NCBI RefSeq assembly: GCF_013624435.2
Contig: NZ_CP061768.1
Location: forward strand, 2,448,001-2,512,000
Reading direction: 5' to 3'
DNA: 64,000 nucleotides
Origin: Nocardioides campestrisoli
GTDB taxonomy: Bacteria > Actinomycetota > Actinomycetes > Propionibacteriales > Nocardioidaceae
Shown here: piece by piece, positions 47,807 to 57,707 of the stretch
How the letters are laid out: every line of letters begins with the position of its first letter
Numbering within the stretch: position 1 is the first letter of the stretch
The notes under the pieces: model-generated
What the model was told of the DNA's origin: nothing
Database searches by the model: none
What the model saw: only the letters and a program-made list of their open reading frames with translations
Translations under genes and position numbers: made by a program

Positions 47807-48175
47807 TCAGGCCTGGCCGCCAGCCTTGCGCCGCCGGTTGTAGTCCCGCATCCGCTGCGGGATGCCCACCACGGCCGCGTCGTAGGAAGGGATCCGGTGG
47901 TGGTTGCAGAACGAGTGGGCCCACTGGACCGACGGCACACGCCGGCGCGTCCACTCGCCGTCGTGGGCGACCAGGAGCAGGGTCACGTCGCTCACGGCCG
48001 TCCGCGGCTCGACGAACCCCTCCACCCCGCGCCGGGCCGCGACCCAGGCGTTGAGGTGGTCGGTGTCGGCCCCGCTGGCGGCCCGCACGGTGGTGGAGCC
48101 GGTCCGCGAGGCGTCCCGCGCAGGTCGGCGCATGCGCGTGGAGCCGCCACGCCGGAATCGGTCGAACAGTCCCAT
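47807..48175 (-). CDS. hypothetical protein, unknown function
   Basis: 122 residues from ATG 48173-48175 (MGLFDRFRRGGSTRMRRPAR). The first 35 residues are strongly basic. The rest is a compact domain with HLNAWVAARRGVEGFVEPRT, VTLLLVAHDGEWTRRRV and VQWAHSFCNHHRIPSYDAAV, ending YNRRRKAGGQA. No signal peptide or membrane segment. I recognise the layout as a conserved actinobacterial protein near lpdA but know no function. Divergent from lpdA with 130 bp between them, convergent with coxG. Confidence 0.75.
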   Translation of the reverse strand: MGLFDRFRRGGSTRMRRPARDASRTGSTTVRAASGADTDHLNAWVAARRGVEGFVEPRTAVSDVTLLLVAHDGEWTRRRVPSVQWAHSFCNHHRIPSYDAAVVGIPQRMRDYNRRRKAGGQA

Positions 48176-48305
48176 GGACACAGTGTGACGGTCGGTGCCA
48201 GCCGAGGCGGTGCTGGACACCACGGAGAAGGGTGCAAAGATGGTCGATGACGCGCGTGGCCCTGGTCACGCACTCCGAAGACTCGTGCGGGAGGGAACCG
48301 ACAGC

Positions 48306-49685
48306 GTGGCCGCGGCCGATTACGACGTACTCATCCTCGGGGCCGGATCGGGCGGCTACGCCTGCGCGCTCCGGGCGGCCCAGCTCGGGCTCACCGTCGG
48401 TCTGGTCGAGAAGGCCAAGCTCGGCGGCACCTGCCTGCACGTCGGGTGCATCCCGACCAAGGCGCTGCTGCACGCGGCCGAGGTCGCCGACTCCGCGCGC
48501 TCGGCCGAGCAGTTCGGCGTCCGCGCGAGCCTCGACGGGATCGACATGACCGGCGTGCACGCCTACAAGGACGGCGTCGTGAAGCGGCTGTTCTCCGGGC
48601 TCACCGGCCTGGTCAAGGGGCGCGGCATCACCGTGATCCAGGGCGAGGGCCGGCTCACGGCCCCGCACGAGGTCACCGTGGACGGCCGCGCCTACACGGG
48701 CCGGTCCGTCGTGCTCGCCACGGGCTCCTACCCGCGGAGCCTGCCCGGCCTGGAGCTGGACGGGAAGCGGGTCCTCTCCTCCGAGCACGCGCTCGAGCTG
48801 GACCGTGTCCCCTCCTCGGTCGTCGTGCTGGGCGGCGGCGTGATCGGCTGCGAGTTCGCCAGCGTGTGGCGCAGCTTCGGCGCCGAGGTGACCATCGTCG
48901 AGGCGCTGCCGCGACTGGTCGCGGCCGAGGACCCGGCGTCCTCCCAGGCTCTCGAGCGCGCCTTCCGCTCGCGCGGCATCACCGTGCGCACCGGCACCCG
49001 GTTCGAGGACGTGAAGCACACCGACACCGGGGTCGCGGTCTCGGTCGAGGGCGGCGACCTCCTCGAGGCCGAGCTGATGCTGGTGGCGGTGGGCCGCGGC
49101 CCGGTCACCGACGGCCTCGGCTACCAGGAGCAGGGACTGGCGATGGACCGCGGCTTCGTCCTCACCGACGACCGGTGCCGCACCAACCTCGACGGGGTCT
49201 TCGCGGTGGGCGACATCGTCCCAGGCCTCCAGCTGGCGCACCGCGGGTTCGCCCAGGGCATCCTCGTGGCCGAGGAGATCGCCGGTCTCTCCCCCGCACC
49301 GATCGACGAGAGCGGCATCCCCCGGGTGACCTACAGCCACCCGGAGGTCGCCTCCGTGGGGCTGGACGAGGCCGCCGCGCGGGAGCGGTACGGCGACGAC
49401 GCCGTCACCACCGTGACCTACGACCTCGGCGGCAACGGCAAGAGCCAGATCCTGCGGACCAAGGGGTTCGTCAAGCTGGTCTCCGTGGTCGACGGCCCCG
49501 TGGTGGGCATCCACCTGGTCGGCGACCGCGTCGGCGAGCTGATCGGCGAGGCCCAGCTGATCTACGGCTGGGAGGGGCACGCCGAGGACGTGAGCCCTCT
49601 CGTGCACGCCCACCCCACCCAGAACGAAGCGCTCGGCGAGGCCCATCTGGTCCTGGCCGGCAAGCCCCTGCACGCACACTCTTGA
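48306..49685 (+). CDS. lpdA: dihydrolipoyl dehydrogenase (E3)
   Basis: 459 residues from GTG 48306, with GGGAGGG upstream. FAD-binding [21 protein letters not shown] is followed by the redox-active disulfide [19 protein letters not shown]-binding [16 protein letters not shown] and the C-terminal [14 protein letters not shown] (catalytic His-Glu) complete the family pattern. E3 reoxidises dihydrolipoamide of 2-oxoacid dehydrogenases and the glycine cleavage system. It is followed 31 bp later by the E2 gene, and lipoate synthesis genes lie nearby. Longer upstream starts have no conserved sequence. Confidence 0.95.
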   Translation: MAAADYDVLILGAGSGGYACALRAAQLGLTVGLVEKAKLGGTCLHVGCIPTKALLHAAEVADSARSAEQFGVRASLDGIDMTGVHAYKDGVVKRLFSGLTGLVKGRGITVIQGEGRLTAPHEVTVDGRAYTGRSVVLATGSYPRSLPGLELDGKRVLSSEHALELDRVPSSVVVLGGGVIGCEFASVWRSFGAEVTIVEALPRLVAAEDPASSQALERAFRSRGITVRTGTRFEDVKHTDTGVAVSVEGGDLLEAELMLVAVGRGPVTDGLGYQEQGLAMDRGFVLTDDRCRTNLDGVFAVGDIVPGLQLAHRGFAQGILVAEEIAGLSPAPIDESGIPRVTYSHPEVASVGLDEAAARERYGDDAVTTVTYDLGGNGKSQILRTKGFVKLVSVVDGPVVGIHLVGDRVGELIGEAQLIYGWEGHAEDVSPLVHAHPTQNEALGEAHLVLAGKPLHAHS

Positions 49686-49716
49686 ACCACCCCACCCACG
49701 AGACGACAGGAATCCC

Positions 49717-51558
49717 ATGGCCTCCGAAGTCACCCTCCCCGCACTCGGCGAATCCGTCACCGAAGGCACCGTCACCCGCTGGCTGAAGCAGGTCGGTGAC
49801 CAGGTGGCCGTCGACGAGCCGCTGCTGGAGGTCTCCACCGACAAGGTCGACACCGAGATCCCCTCGCCCGTCGCCGGCACCCTGCTGGAGATCCGGGCCA
49901 ACGAGGACGACACCGTCGAGGTCGGCGCCGTGCTGGCGGTCCTCGGCGAGGAGGGTGAGTCGGCCGGCGACGCGTCCGAGAGCGCCGAGCCCGAGGCCCA
50001 GCCCCAGGCGGAGCAGCAGGAGCAGGAGGCCCCGGCCGAGCAGGAGCAGGAGCAGGAGCAGGCTCCCGCCCAGGAGGAGGCACCGGCCGCCCAGGAGCAG
50101 CCCGCCGCGCAGGAGTCCTCGCAGGGCTCCGGCTCCGAGGGCGGCTCCTCCACCCCCGTGACCCTGCCCGCGCTGGGCGAGTCCGTCACCGAGGGCACCG
50201 TCACCCGCTGGCTGAAGCAGGTGGGCGACGAGGTCGCGGTCGACGAGCCGCTGCTGGAGGTCTCCACCGACAAGGTCGACACCGAGATCCCCTCCCCCGT
50301 CGCCGGCACCCTGCTGGAGCAGAAGGTCGCCGAGGACGAGACCGTCGAGGTGGGCGCCGAGCTCGCGCTGATCGGCTCGGGGTCGCCCTCGCAGGGCGCC
50401 CAGGAGGAGCAGCCCGCTCCCCAGCAGGAGGAGGCCCCGCAGCAGCAGGAGCAGGAGGCCCCTGTTCAGGAGCAGGCCCCGCAGGAGCAGGCTCCCGCCC
50501 AGGAGCAGGCCCCGGCCGCGCAGGAGCAGCCCGCCCCCGAGCAGCCGGCTGCGGAGCAGGCACCCGCGCCCCAGGACGAGCCCGCCCCGGAGACCAAGCC
50601 CACGCAGGAGGCCGCCCCGGCCCGCGGTGACGACCAGAGCACCTACGTCACCCCGCTGGTGCGCAAGATGGCCGCCGAGCACGGTGTGGACCTGTCCACC
50701 GTGACCGGCACCGGCGTCGGCGGGCGTATCCGCAAGCAGGACGTGCTCGACGCCGCGGCCGCCAAGTCGGCTCCGGCCCCCGAGGCCCCGGCGCCCGCGG
50801 CCCCGGCCGCCGCCGCCTCGACCTCGTCGGCCCCGCAGCCCTCGCCGCTGCGCGGCCGCACGGAGCCGATGTCCCGGCTGCGCAAGGTCATCGCCTCGCG
50901 GATGGTCGAGTCGCTGCAGACCAGCGCCCAGCTGACCACGGTGGTCGAGGTCGACGTCACGGCCGTGGCGCGGCAGCGGGACGCGGTGAAGGCGGACTTC
51001 CTGGCGCGTGAGGGCGTGAAGCTCTCGTTCATGCCCTTCTTCGCCAAGGCCGCGATCGACGCGCTCAAGGCGCACCCGATGGTCAACGCGACCATCGACA
51101 CCGAGAAGGGCGAGGTCACCTACTTCGACCGGGAGAACCTCGCGATCGCGGTCGACACCGACAAGGGTCTGCTGACCCCGGTGATCAAGGACGCCGGCGA
51201 CCTCTCGATCGCCGGGCTCGCCCGGAAGATCGCGGACGTCGCCGAGCGCACCCGGAGCAACAAGATCACGCCCGACGAGCTCTCCGGCGGCACCTTCACG
51301 CTCACCAACACCGGCAGCCGGGGTGCCCTGTTCGACACCCCGATCATCAACCAGCCGCAGGTGGCGATCCTGGGCACCGGCGCCGTGGTCAAGCGCCCGG
51401 TGGTGATCGACGACGCCAACCTCGGCGAGACGATCGCGGTGCGGCAGATGGCCTTCCTCGCCCTGACCTACGACCACCGCCTGGTCGACGGCGCGGACGC
51501 GGCCCGGTTCCTCACCGAGGTGAAGACCCGGCTGGAGGCCGGCGGCTTCGACGTCTGA
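49717..51558 (+). CDS. sucB: dihydrolipoamide acyltransferase (E2), two lipoyl domains
   Basis: 613 residues from ATG 49717. Lipoyl domains lie at 4-76 (Lys43) and 148-219 (Lys186), both with [19 protein letters not shown]. Linkers are rich in Gln/Glu/Pro/Ala. The E3/E1-binding domain is at about 309-345 ([20 protein letters not shown]) and the catalytic domain at 380-613, with the active site [13 protein letters not shown]. It matches the actinobacterial SucB/DlaT type. In mycobacteria this protein serves as E2 of pyruvate dehydrogenase (with AceE), since 2-oxoglutarate E2 activity sits in KGD. The product name is thus position-based, and PDH function is likely. Confidence 0.93.
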   Translation: MASEVTLPALGESVTEGTVTRWLKQVGDQVAVDEPLLEVSTDKVDTEIPSPVAGTLLEIRANEDDTVEVGAVLAVLGEEGESAGDASESAEPEAQPQAEQQEQEAPAEQEQEQEQAPAQEEAPAAQEQPAAQESSQGSGSEGGSSTPVTLPALGESVTEGTVTRWLKQVGDEVAVDEPLLEVSTDKVDTEIPSPVAGTLLEQKVAEDETVEVGAELALIGSGSPSQGAQEEQPAPQQEEAPQQQEQEAPVQEQAPQEQAPAQEQAPAAQEQPAPEQPAAEQAPAPQDEPAPETKPTQEAAPARGDDQSTYVTPLVRKMAAEHGVDLSTVTGTGVGGRIRKQDVLDAAAAKSAPAPEAPAPAAPAAAASTSSAPQPSPLRGRTEPMSRLRKVIASRMVESLQTSAQLTTVVEVDVTAVARQRDAVKADFLAREGVKLSFMPFFAKAAIDALKAHPMVNATIDTEKGEVTYFDRENLAIAVDTDKGLLTPVIKDAGDLSIAGLARKIADVAERTRSNKITPDELSGGTFTLTNTGSRGALFDTPIINQPQVAILGTGAVVKRPVVIDDANLGETIAVRQMAFLALTYDHRLVDGADAARFLTEVKTRLEAGGFDV

Positions 51559-51577
51559 GGTGTGACGGGGGAGGTCG

Positions 51578-52615
51578 TCAGTCCATGAGACCGACGGCCT
51601 CCCCCAGCACGTCCGTCAGGTAGTCCACGTAGAGCCGTCCGGCGGTGAAGCCGTCGCGGTACACCACCCGCTCGGCGACGATCGCCGGGCAGACCCGGTC
51701 GGTGCAGAACCACGGCACGGGGTCGACGTACGAAGCCCCCTGCTTGCGGGCGGTCTTCGCCAGCCTGGCGTTGTGGCCCTCCAGCACGGCCTCCTTGCGG
51801 GGCGCGGCACAGGCGCCCAGGGCGCCGGGGTTCGCCGTCAGGCAGGCCTGGGCGTCGTGCCCTGGGTACGGCGTGTCCCCCAGGACCACGGTGCGCGGAC
51901 CGCGCTCGGCCGCAGCCTCCAGGCTCGCGCCCAGCCCCTCCTGGTAGGCGCGGTCCTGGGCGGGGACGCTGCGCCATCCCTGCCCCTGCGCGGGCACGCC
52001 CACCGGTTGCGGCCTCCCGTCGACGACCAGAGCGAGCCCACGGGGGGACCCGGCGAGCAGGACCACGTCGTCCTCGGAGTCGGGCAGCATCTCGGCGGTG
52101 CGTTCGTTGAACTCCACGCACTCCTCGTACGGCCGCTCCTCGGCCTCCAGCCAGGGCGTGACCCCCAGCAGCGGCGGGCAGCCGTACTTGGTGCGCACCA
52201 GCACCCGCCATCCCTGCTCCCGCCCCGCCCGCTCCAGGGCGGCGATCCACTGAGCGGCGTGCGCGTCGCCCCACAGGACCACCTCCCGGTCCGCCTCGGG
52301 GTCCCCCAGCACGCACGGCGTCTCCCGCTCGACCGCCAGATAGCTGAGCACGCACGACTGCTGCACGTCGGTCAGCGAGTTTCCCTGGGCCACGAACGGC
52401 ACGGCGGGGAGGAACTCCTCCGGCAGCTCACTCAGCCGTGCACCGCGCTTCACCTCGTCCGCGACCGTCTCGGGATCGGGTGCCGCCGGAGCGACCGACA
52501 CCGTCGGCGCCGCGGGTTCCTGCGCCGGGCCCGAGTCGCCTGAGTCGTCGGTGCAGCCCGCCAGGCAGAGGAGGATCAGGGCGGTCAGCAGGGCGACCGG
52601 GGCACGCAGAGGCAT
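51578..52615 (-). CDS. lipoprotein with degenerate SGNH (OafA-type) domain
   Basis: 345 residues from ATG 52613-52615. The signal has a lipobox LAGC (Cys21). The rest matches the SGNH domain that follows OafA/YrhL acyltransferases: VVLWGDAHAAQWIAALERAG, RTKYGCPPLLGVTP, RTVVLGDTPYPGHDAQACL and YVDPVPWFCTDRVCP. The usual nucleophile Ser in GDSHA is Ala118 (GCG) here, and the usual catalytic His block (YRDxxHL) reads VYRDGFTAG. Catalysis as an esterase or O-acetyltransferase is thus unlikely; a binding role at the outer face is an inference. Convergent with the E2 gene. Confidence 0.85.
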   Translation of the reverse strand: MPLRAPVALLTALILLCLAGCTDDSGDSGPAQEPAAPTVSVAPAAPDPETVADEVKRGARLSELPEEFLPAVPFVAQGNSLTDVQQSCVLSYLAVERETPCVLGDPEADREVVLWGDAHAAQWIAALERAGREQGWRVLVRTKYGCPPLLGVTPWLEAEERPYEECVEFNERTAEMLPDSEDDVVLLAGSPRGLALVVDGRPQPVGVPAQGQGWRSVPAQDRAYQEGLGASLEAAAERGPRTVVLGDTPYPGHDAQACLTANPGALGACAAPRKEAVLEGHNARLAKTARKQGASYVDPVPWFCTDRVCPAIVAERVVYRDGFTAGRLYVDYLTDVLGEAVGLMD

Positions 52616-52672
52616 GGCCGGACCCTAGAGGAGAGCGAGACGGGTCAACCAGTCTCCTGAGACCCTGGGCAC

Positions 52673-53569
52673 ATGCGCATCCTCGTCGCCGGGTCCTCCG
52701 GGTTCCTCGGCTCCCACCTGGTCGAGCACCTGCGAGGCCAGGGCCACCAGGTGACCCGTCTGGTGCGGCGAGAGCCCGGCCGCTCCGAGGTCCGGTGGGA
52801 CCCCTACGGCGACGGTCTCCCGGCCGGCGCCCTGGAGGGTGTCGAGGCGGTGGTCAACCTCGCGGGCGCGCCGACCATGGGCAACCCGCACTCGCGCCGC
52901 TGGGCCCGCGAGCTCCGGGAGAGCCGGGTGGTGACCACCCGGGTGCTGGCCGAGGCGGTCGCGAAGCAGGAGAGTCCGCCGGCCTTCCTGGCGGGCAACG
53001 GGATCTCGGTCTACGGCGACCACGGCGAGGAGCCGGTCGACGAGCGGAGCGACTCCCGGGGAGAGGCCCTGCTGACCAGGGTCAGCCGCGAGTGGGAGGA
53101 GGCGACCGCGCCGGCCACCCAGGCGGGCGCCCGGGTCTGCGTGCTCCGTACGGCGCCGGTGCTGGACCACCGGGCCGCTCCCCTGAGCCAGCTGCGCACC
53201 CTGTTCCGGCTCGGCCTGGGCGCGCGCCTGGGGCGCGGGGACCAGCGGTTCCCGGTGATCTCGCTGCGTGACTGGGTGGGTGCGGTGGCCTTCCTGACCG
53301 GCTCCCACGACCTGTCCGGCCCGTTCAACCTGTGCTGCCCGCAGACCCCGACCAACGCCGAGTTCACCCAGGCCCTGGCCCGCGCCGTCGGGCGCCCGGC
53401 GTTCCTCGTGGCTCCTGGGCCGGTGCTGCGCTGCGCCGCCGGCCCCATGGCGCCCGAGATCCTGGGGTCGGTCCACGCCCGTCCCGCCGCGCTCGAGCAT
53501 GCCGGCTACGACTTCTCCGACCTCGACGTCGACGACGTGCTGGCCGCCGCCCTGCGTGCGGCCGGCTGA
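52673..53569 (+). CDS. TIGR01777-family NAD(P)-binding epimerase-like protein
   Basis: 298 residues from ATG 52673. The Rossmann start RILVAGSSGFLGSHLVEHLR, then VEAVVNLAGAPTM, FLAGNGISVYGDHGEEPVDE and the C-terminal FLVAPGPVLR mark the TIGR01777 (YfcH/SulA-like) family of extended short-chain dehydrogenase relatives. The equivalent gene sits between the E2 and lipB genes in mycobacteria (Rv2216 position). No substrate is known for the family. Confidence 0.9.
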   Translation: MRILVAGSSGFLGSHLVEHLRGQGHQVTRLVRREPGRSEVRWDPYGDGLPAGALEGVEAVVNLAGAPTMGNPHSRRWARELRESRVVTTRVLAEAVAKQESPPAFLAGNGISVYGDHGEEPVDERSDSRGEALLTRVSREWEEATAPATQAGARVCVLRTAPVLDHRAAPLSQLRTLFRLGLGARLGRGDQRFPVISLRDWVGAVAFLTGSHDLSGPFNLCCPQTPTNAEFTQALARAVGRPAFLVAPGPVLRCAAGPMAPEILGSVHARPAALEHAGYDFSDLDVDDVLAAALRAAG

Positions 53570-53612
53570 ACCGCACCCGGCCCGCCCAGCCCCCGGACCC
53601 CGAACCCCCGCG

Positions 53613-54152
53613 TCACGGCGGTGCCGCACGCTCCCGAGCGCCGGCGCCGCCCGGTAGGTCGAACACCTCGTGCACCAGCCACTCCCCCGTCTCCTGCCGC
53701 CAGGTGATCTCGCGTCGGCTCGGCGCGTCGGCAGGCAGCTCGCGGCGCAGTCCCTCGCCGACCACCTCGGCGGCGCTCACCCGGTCGGTGACCTCCAGCA
53801 CGAGCAGGTCGGCCTCCTCCCGCACGGCGCGCACCGAGAGCAGCTGCGTGCGCAGCCCCTCGACCCGCAGGCCACGCTCGCGGTAGCGGTCCAGCATGCG
53901 TACGTCGCGCCGTCCGGTGCGTGAGTCCGGGGTGTAGAGCGGCCGCAGGAGGCGCGGCTCCCCCTTCGCCCAGGCCTCGGCTCGGCGCCGGTCCCAGGCC
54001 CGCACCAGCTCGACGTGGTCGGGCCCCAGGCCCGCCGCCACCGGGCGGTCGCGCTGCGGGGGTCCGCCGGTGACCGCCCAGACGACCACGGTCGCGGCCA
54101 GGCTCGCGATCGCCACGGGGACGCTGGTGGTGGCGGCGCGGCGGAGGGACAC
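53613..54152 (-). CDS. membrane-anchored protein of unknown function
   Basis: 179 residues from GTG 54150-54152. One N-terminal membrane segment (about 10-28, VPVAIASLAATVVVWAV) is followed by an outer domain containing VRAWDRRRAEAWAKGEPRLL and TPDSRTGRRDVRMLDRYRERG. This resembles the NTF2/SnoaL-like pattern of many actinobacterial secreted proteins, but I cannot name a family with certainty. Later strands are LLVLEVTDRVSAAEVV and REITWRQETGEWLVHEVFDL. Convergent with the TIGR01777 gene, divergent from lipB. Confidence 0.8.
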   Translation of the reverse strand: MSLRRAATTSVPVAIASLAATVVVWAVTGGPPQRDRPVAAGLGPDHVELVRAWDRRRAEAWAKGEPRLLRPLYTPDSRTGRRDVRMLDRYRERGLRVEGLRTQLLSVRAVREEADLLVLEVTDRVSAAEVVGEGLRRELPADAPSRREITWRQETGEWLVHEVFDLPGGAGARERAAPP

Positions 54153-54265
54153 GCGTCCACTCTGCCGCCTCCTCCCCGCGACCGTGGCGCTCGTCCACAG
54201 GCGGCGGCCGGGATGCGGGCCGGTGACGCCCAGGGCCTCACGGGCCGCTGTCGTAGGGTCGGAGC

Positions 54266-54994
54266 ATGAGCCTCAACCTCCAGGTGGCCGGACTCGGCGA
54301 CGACGCCGTCGACTACGAGGCTGCGTGGCAGCTGCAGCGCGACGTGCACGCCCGCGTCGCGGACGGCTCGCTGGGCGACCAGGTGCTGGTCCTCGAGCAC
54401 CCGCCGGTCTTCACCGCCGGCAAGCGCACCGAGCCGCACGAGCGTCCCCTCGACCCGGGCGGAGCCAAGGTCGTCGACGTGGACCGCGGGGGCAAGATCA
54501 CCTTCCACGGCCCCGGCCAGCTGGTGGGCTACCCGATCGTCCGGCTGCCCGACCACGTCAAGGTGGTCGACTACGTGCGCCGCGTCGAGGAGGCGCTGAT
54601 CCACACCTGCGCCGACCTCGGGGTGCGCACCGCCCGCGTCCCAGGGCGCAGCGGGGTGTGGCTGAAGGCCGACGCCCGGGGGCCGGAGCGCAAGATCGCG
54701 GCCATCGGGATCCGGGTCAGCCGTGGGGTCACCATGCACGGCTTCTCGCTCAACTGCGACGTCGACCTGGACTGGTACGGCCGGTTCGTGCCGTGCGGCA
54801 TCGCCGACGCCGGAGTCACCTCGCTGAGCCGGGAGCTGGACCGTGACGTGCCTGTCACCGAGGCGCTGCCGGTCGTCGAGCGGCACCTGCGCACCTACCT
54901 GGCGTGGACGCCGTACACCCCCACCCCCGACTACGAGCCGCGCCCCGATCCGGCGCGCACCCCCCGGGTCGAGCTGGTCAGGCCCGGCGGGTGA
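54266..54994 (+). CDS. lipB: octanoyltransferase
   Basis: 242 residues from ATG 54266. The motif [38 protein letters not shown] (catalytic Lys) and [15 protein letters not shown] (catalytic Cys) are the LipB signatures. LipB moves octanoyl from acyl carrier protein to the lipoyl domains of E2 and GcvH, so it acts on the E2 encoded upstream. LipA follows after 68 bp. The C-terminal 25 residues are Pro-rich and variable. Confidence 0.95.
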   Translation: MSLNLQVAGLGDDAVDYEAAWQLQRDVHARVADGSLGDQVLVLEHPPVFTAGKRTEPHERPLDPGGAKVVDVDRGGKITFHGPGQLVGYPIVRLPDHVKVVDYVRRVEEALIHTCADLGVRTARVPGRSGVWLKADARGPERKIAAIGIRVSRGVTMHGFSLNCDVDLDWYGRFVPCGIADAGVTSLSRELDRDVPVTEALPVVERHLRTYLAWTPYTPTPDYEPRPDPARTPRVELVRPGG

Positions 54995-55062
54995 CCGGGC
55001 GGTCCCGCGCCGGTGACCTGCACTGATTGGGCGGCAACCCGGTCCGGCGTAGAGTCCGTCAC

Positions 55063-56010
55063 GTGACGACGACCAACCCGCAGCCCGAAGGTCGCAAGCT
55101 CCTGCGTCTGGAGGTGCGCAACGCCGAGACCCCGATCGAGCGCAAGCCCGCGTGGATCAAGACCAAGGCGAAGATGGGTCCGGAGTACACCGCGCTCCAG
55201 GGGCTGGTGAAGTCCGAGGGCCTGCACACGGTCTGCCAGGAGGCGGGCTGCCCCAACATCTTCGAGTGCTGGGAGGACCGCGAGGCCACGTTCCTCATCG
55301 GCGGCGACCAGTGCACCCGGCGCTGCGACTTCTGCCAGATCGATACCGGCAAGCCGCAGGCGCTGGACCGGGACGAGCCCCGCCGGGTCGCGGAGTCGGT
55401 GCAGAAGATGGAGCTGCGCTACGCCACGATCACCGGCGTCGCCCGCGACGACCTCCCCGACGGCGGCGCCTGGCTCTACGCCGAGACGGTCCGCGCGATC
55501 CACGAGCTCAACCCGGACACCGGCGTGGAGAACCTGATCCCCGACTTCAACGGCCGCCCGGAGCTGCTGACCGAGGTCTTCGAGTCCCGTCCCGAGGTGC
55601 TGGCGCACAACGTCGAGACGGTCCCCCGGATCTTCAAGCGGATCCGCCCCGCCTTCCGCTACGAGCGTTCGCTCGGCGTGCTCACCGCGGCCCGCGACTT
55701 CGGCCTCGTCACCAAGTCCAACCTGATCCTCGGCATGGGCGAGACCCGCGAGGAGATCTCCCAGGCGCTGCAGGACCTCCACGACGCCGGGTGCGAGCTG
55801 GTGACCATCACCCAGTACCTGCGCCCGTCGGTGCGCCACCACCCCGTCGAGCGGTGGGTGAAGCCCGAGGAGTTCGTCGAGCTCAAGCAGGAGGCCGACG
55901 AGATCGGCTTCTCCGGAGTCCTGTCCGGTCCCCTGGTCCGTTCGTCCTACCGGGCGGGACGGCTGTACCGTCAAGCCATGGACGCGCGCTCGTCCGTGCA
56001 GACGGCCTGA
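55063..56010 (+). CDS. lipA: lipoyl synthase
   Basis: 315 residues from GTG 55063. It has two [4Fe-4S] cluster motifs: the auxiliary one in [14 protein letters not shown] (C-x4-C-x5-C) and the radical-SAM one in [10 protein letters not shown] (C-x3-C-x2-C). [14 protein letters not shown] and [18 protein letters not shown] complete the family. The enzyme inserts two sulfurs into octanoyl groups placed by LipB. The lipB-lipA-DUF4191-RDD-glnA order matches mycobacteria. Confidence 0.95.
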   Translation: MTTTNPQPEGRKLLRLEVRNAETPIERKPAWIKTKAKMGPEYTALQGLVKSEGLHTVCQEAGCPNIFECWEDREATFLIGGDQCTRRCDFCQIDTGKPQALDRDEPRRVAESVQKMELRYATITGVARDDLPDGGAWLYAETVRAIHELNPDTGVENLIPDFNGRPELLTEVFESRPEVLAHNVETVPRIFKRIRPAFRYERSLGVLTAARDFGLVTKSNLILGMGETREEISQALQDLHDAGCELVTITQYLRPSVRHHPVERWVKPEEFVELKQEADEIGFSGVLSGPLVRSSYRAGRLYRQAMDARSSVQTA

Positions 56011-56069
56011 GCGCTTCCACCTCCACGACCCAGGCCGGTTCGACCGGCCCCGGCAGCAAAGGCACCACC

Positions 56070-56777
56070 ATGTCCACCCCCGCTCCCGAGAACCTCAGCC
56101 GTCGGAAGCAGCTGGTCCGCTCCTACCAGATGGCGAAGAAGTCCGACCCCCGTCTGGGGCTCTGGATCCTGGGCGCCACCCTGCTGGGTGCGGCAGTCGG
56201 CTTCCTGGTCATCTGGCTGCTCCCCGGAGACGGCTGGATCTCCACGGTCTTCACCGTGGTGGGTGCGATCCTCACCGGTCTGCTGGGCGGGATGACCGTC
56301 TTCGGACGCCGGGCCCAGCGCGCGGCGTACAGCCAGATGGAGGGGCAGCCGGGCGCGGCGGCCGCGGCCCTCGGCATGCTGCGCCGCGGCTGGAAGGTCG
56401 ACCCGGTCGTCGCGTTCACCAAGCAGCAGGACGTCGTGCACCGGGTCGTCGGCCCGCCCGGCATCGTCCTGGTCGGCGAGGGCAGCAGCCCCGCCCGGAT
56501 CAAGGCCCTGCTCACCAGCGAGCGGCGCAAGCACGAGCGCGTGGTCGCCGAGACCCGCCTGTTCGAGGTGGTCTGCGGCCGTGAGGAGGGGCAGGTCCCG
56601 CTGCCCAAGCTGGTCAAGCACGTCACCAAGCTGGGCCGCAACGTCAAGCCGGCGCAGATGACCGACGTCCTCAACCGGCTCAAGGCCCTGGACGCCAACC
56701 GGTCCAACATCCCCCTGCCCAAGGGCCCGATGCCGACCAACATGAAGGGCATGCGCGGCAACCTGCGCGGCCGCTGA
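56070..56777 (+). CDS. DUF4191 integral membrane protein
   Basis: 235 residues from ATG 56070. A basic N-terminus (LSRRKQLVRSYQMAKKSDPR) precedes two hydrophobic segments (about 31-49 and 57-77), then a cytoplasmic domain with FGRRAQRAAYSQMEGQPGAA, VVHRVVGPPGIVLVGEG and a basic C-terminus. This is DUF4191, the mycobacterial Rv2219 family, always found after lipA and near glnA. Function unknown. A bidirectional hairpin follows at 56790. Confidence 0.92.
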   Translation: MSTPAPENLSRRKQLVRSYQMAKKSDPRLGLWILGATLLGAAVGFLVIWLLPGDGWISTVFTVVGAILTGLLGGMTVFGRRAQRAAYSQMEGQPGAAAAALGMLRRGWKVDPVVAFTKQQDVVHRVVGPPGIVLVGEGSSPARIKALLTSERRKHERVVAETRLFEVVCGREEGQVPLPKLVKHVTKLGRNVKPAQMTDVLNRLKALDANRSNIPLPKGPMPTNMKGMRGNLRGR

Positions 56778-56789
56778 CCTGAGCCGTGC

Positions 56790-56815
56790 GGTGCTCCCGC
56801 CCGAGCGGGAGCACC
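56790..56815. terminator. bidirectional terminator between DUF4191 and lipoprotein genes
   Basis: GGTGCTCCCGC (56790-56800) pairs perfectly with GCGGGAGCACC (56805-56815) around the loop CCGA. It lies 12 bp after the DUF4191 stop and 12 bp before the stop of the convergent lipoprotein gene, and can end both transcripts. Confidence 0.85.
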
Positions 56816-56827
56816 GATCAGGCGGGC

Positions 56828-57649
56828 TCAGTGCTGGCCGAGGCCAGGGCTCGAGGGGAGCTCCGGCATCTCCATCAGCTGGTCCTGCGCGGGCTTCTCG
56901 ATCGAGACCTCGTCACCCCAGTCGGAGAAGGTCACCGACAGCGAGCCGGTCTCCTGGCCGGCGTCGGTGGAGACCTGCCGGAACAGGCCGCCCTCGTCGA
57001 ACCAGACCTCGATGTCCAGCTGGCCGGCCTGGCCGGCGCCCTTGCCACCGAGGTGGTCCGCCATCTTCGAGGCGTCCAGCGTGACGGTGTAGCGCGCGGC
57101 GTCGCCGCCGTCGACCTCGTCGTCGCCCTCGTAGGTCACCCGGGAGACGGCCCGGCTCACCGCGTCCGCCAGGTCCGTGCGATCCATCGGCAGGTCGCCC
57201 AGCTTGTCGCTCAGGCCCCCGGGCAGGGCTCCGGGGTCGATCTTCAGGTACTTCTCCCCGAGCTGGGGGATCGCGACGTAGGCGACACCGTCCACGAGCA
57301 GCAGCTCGCTCTCGTCGTCCCCGGCCCCGTCGGTCGTGGTGAGCCGGGCCGAGGGAGACGCGCCCGCGAAGTCCACGTCTCCCTCCACCTCGACGTTCCC
57401 GGACTCGTCGGGCGCCACGAGCGATCCCTCGACGTGCGCCGTGGTGGCGGCATCGGCCGCCTCCTCGACGATGTCGGCGAACTCCTCGAGCGGCATCTCG
57501 TCGCCGGCCTGGAGACCGGGGTCGGCGGCGAGGCTGGAACCGGCGGGCTGGTCATCGCCGGTGTCGGTTCCGCAGGCCGCCACGGGGGCAAGGGCGAGTG
57601 GGAACAGCAGCGCGGCCGCCGTCCGCCGCAGGGTGGTGGGAGGACGCAT
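56828..57649 (-). CDS. LppX/LprAFG-like lipoprotein, paralog 1
   Basis: 273 residues from ATG 57647-57649. Signal peptide with lipobox VAAC (Cys26), then an acidic spacer and a beta-rich domain: MPLEEFADIVEEAADAATTA, LLVDGVAYVAIPQLGEKYLK, a Leu-rich helix, RYTVTLDASKMADHL and IEVWFDEGGLFRQVS. It ends with a Met/Pro-rich tail. The layout resembles LppX_LprAFG and LolA-like lipid-binding lipoproteins of actinobacteria, so outer-face lipid handling is possible but inferred. One of three tandem paralogs on this strand. Confidence 0.88.
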   Translation of the reverse strand: MRPPTTLRRTAAALLFPLALAPVAACGTDTGDDQPAGSSLAADPGLQAGDEMPLEEFADIVEEAADAATTAHVEGSLVAPDESGNVEVEGDVDFAGASPSARLTTTDGAGDDESELLLVDGVAYVAIPQLGEKYLKIDPGALPGGLSDKLGDLPMDRTDLADAVSRAVSRVTYEGDDEVDGGDAARYTVTLDASKMADHLGGKGAGQAGQLDIEVWFDEGGLFRQVSTDAGQETGSLSVTFSDWGDEVSIEKPAQDQLMEMPELPSSPGLGQH

Positions 57650-57707
57650 GGCAGGCCTTTCCGTGCTGGTCGCTCTGTCCTCTCCAGGCTACGTGCGGGG
57701 TGGGGGC

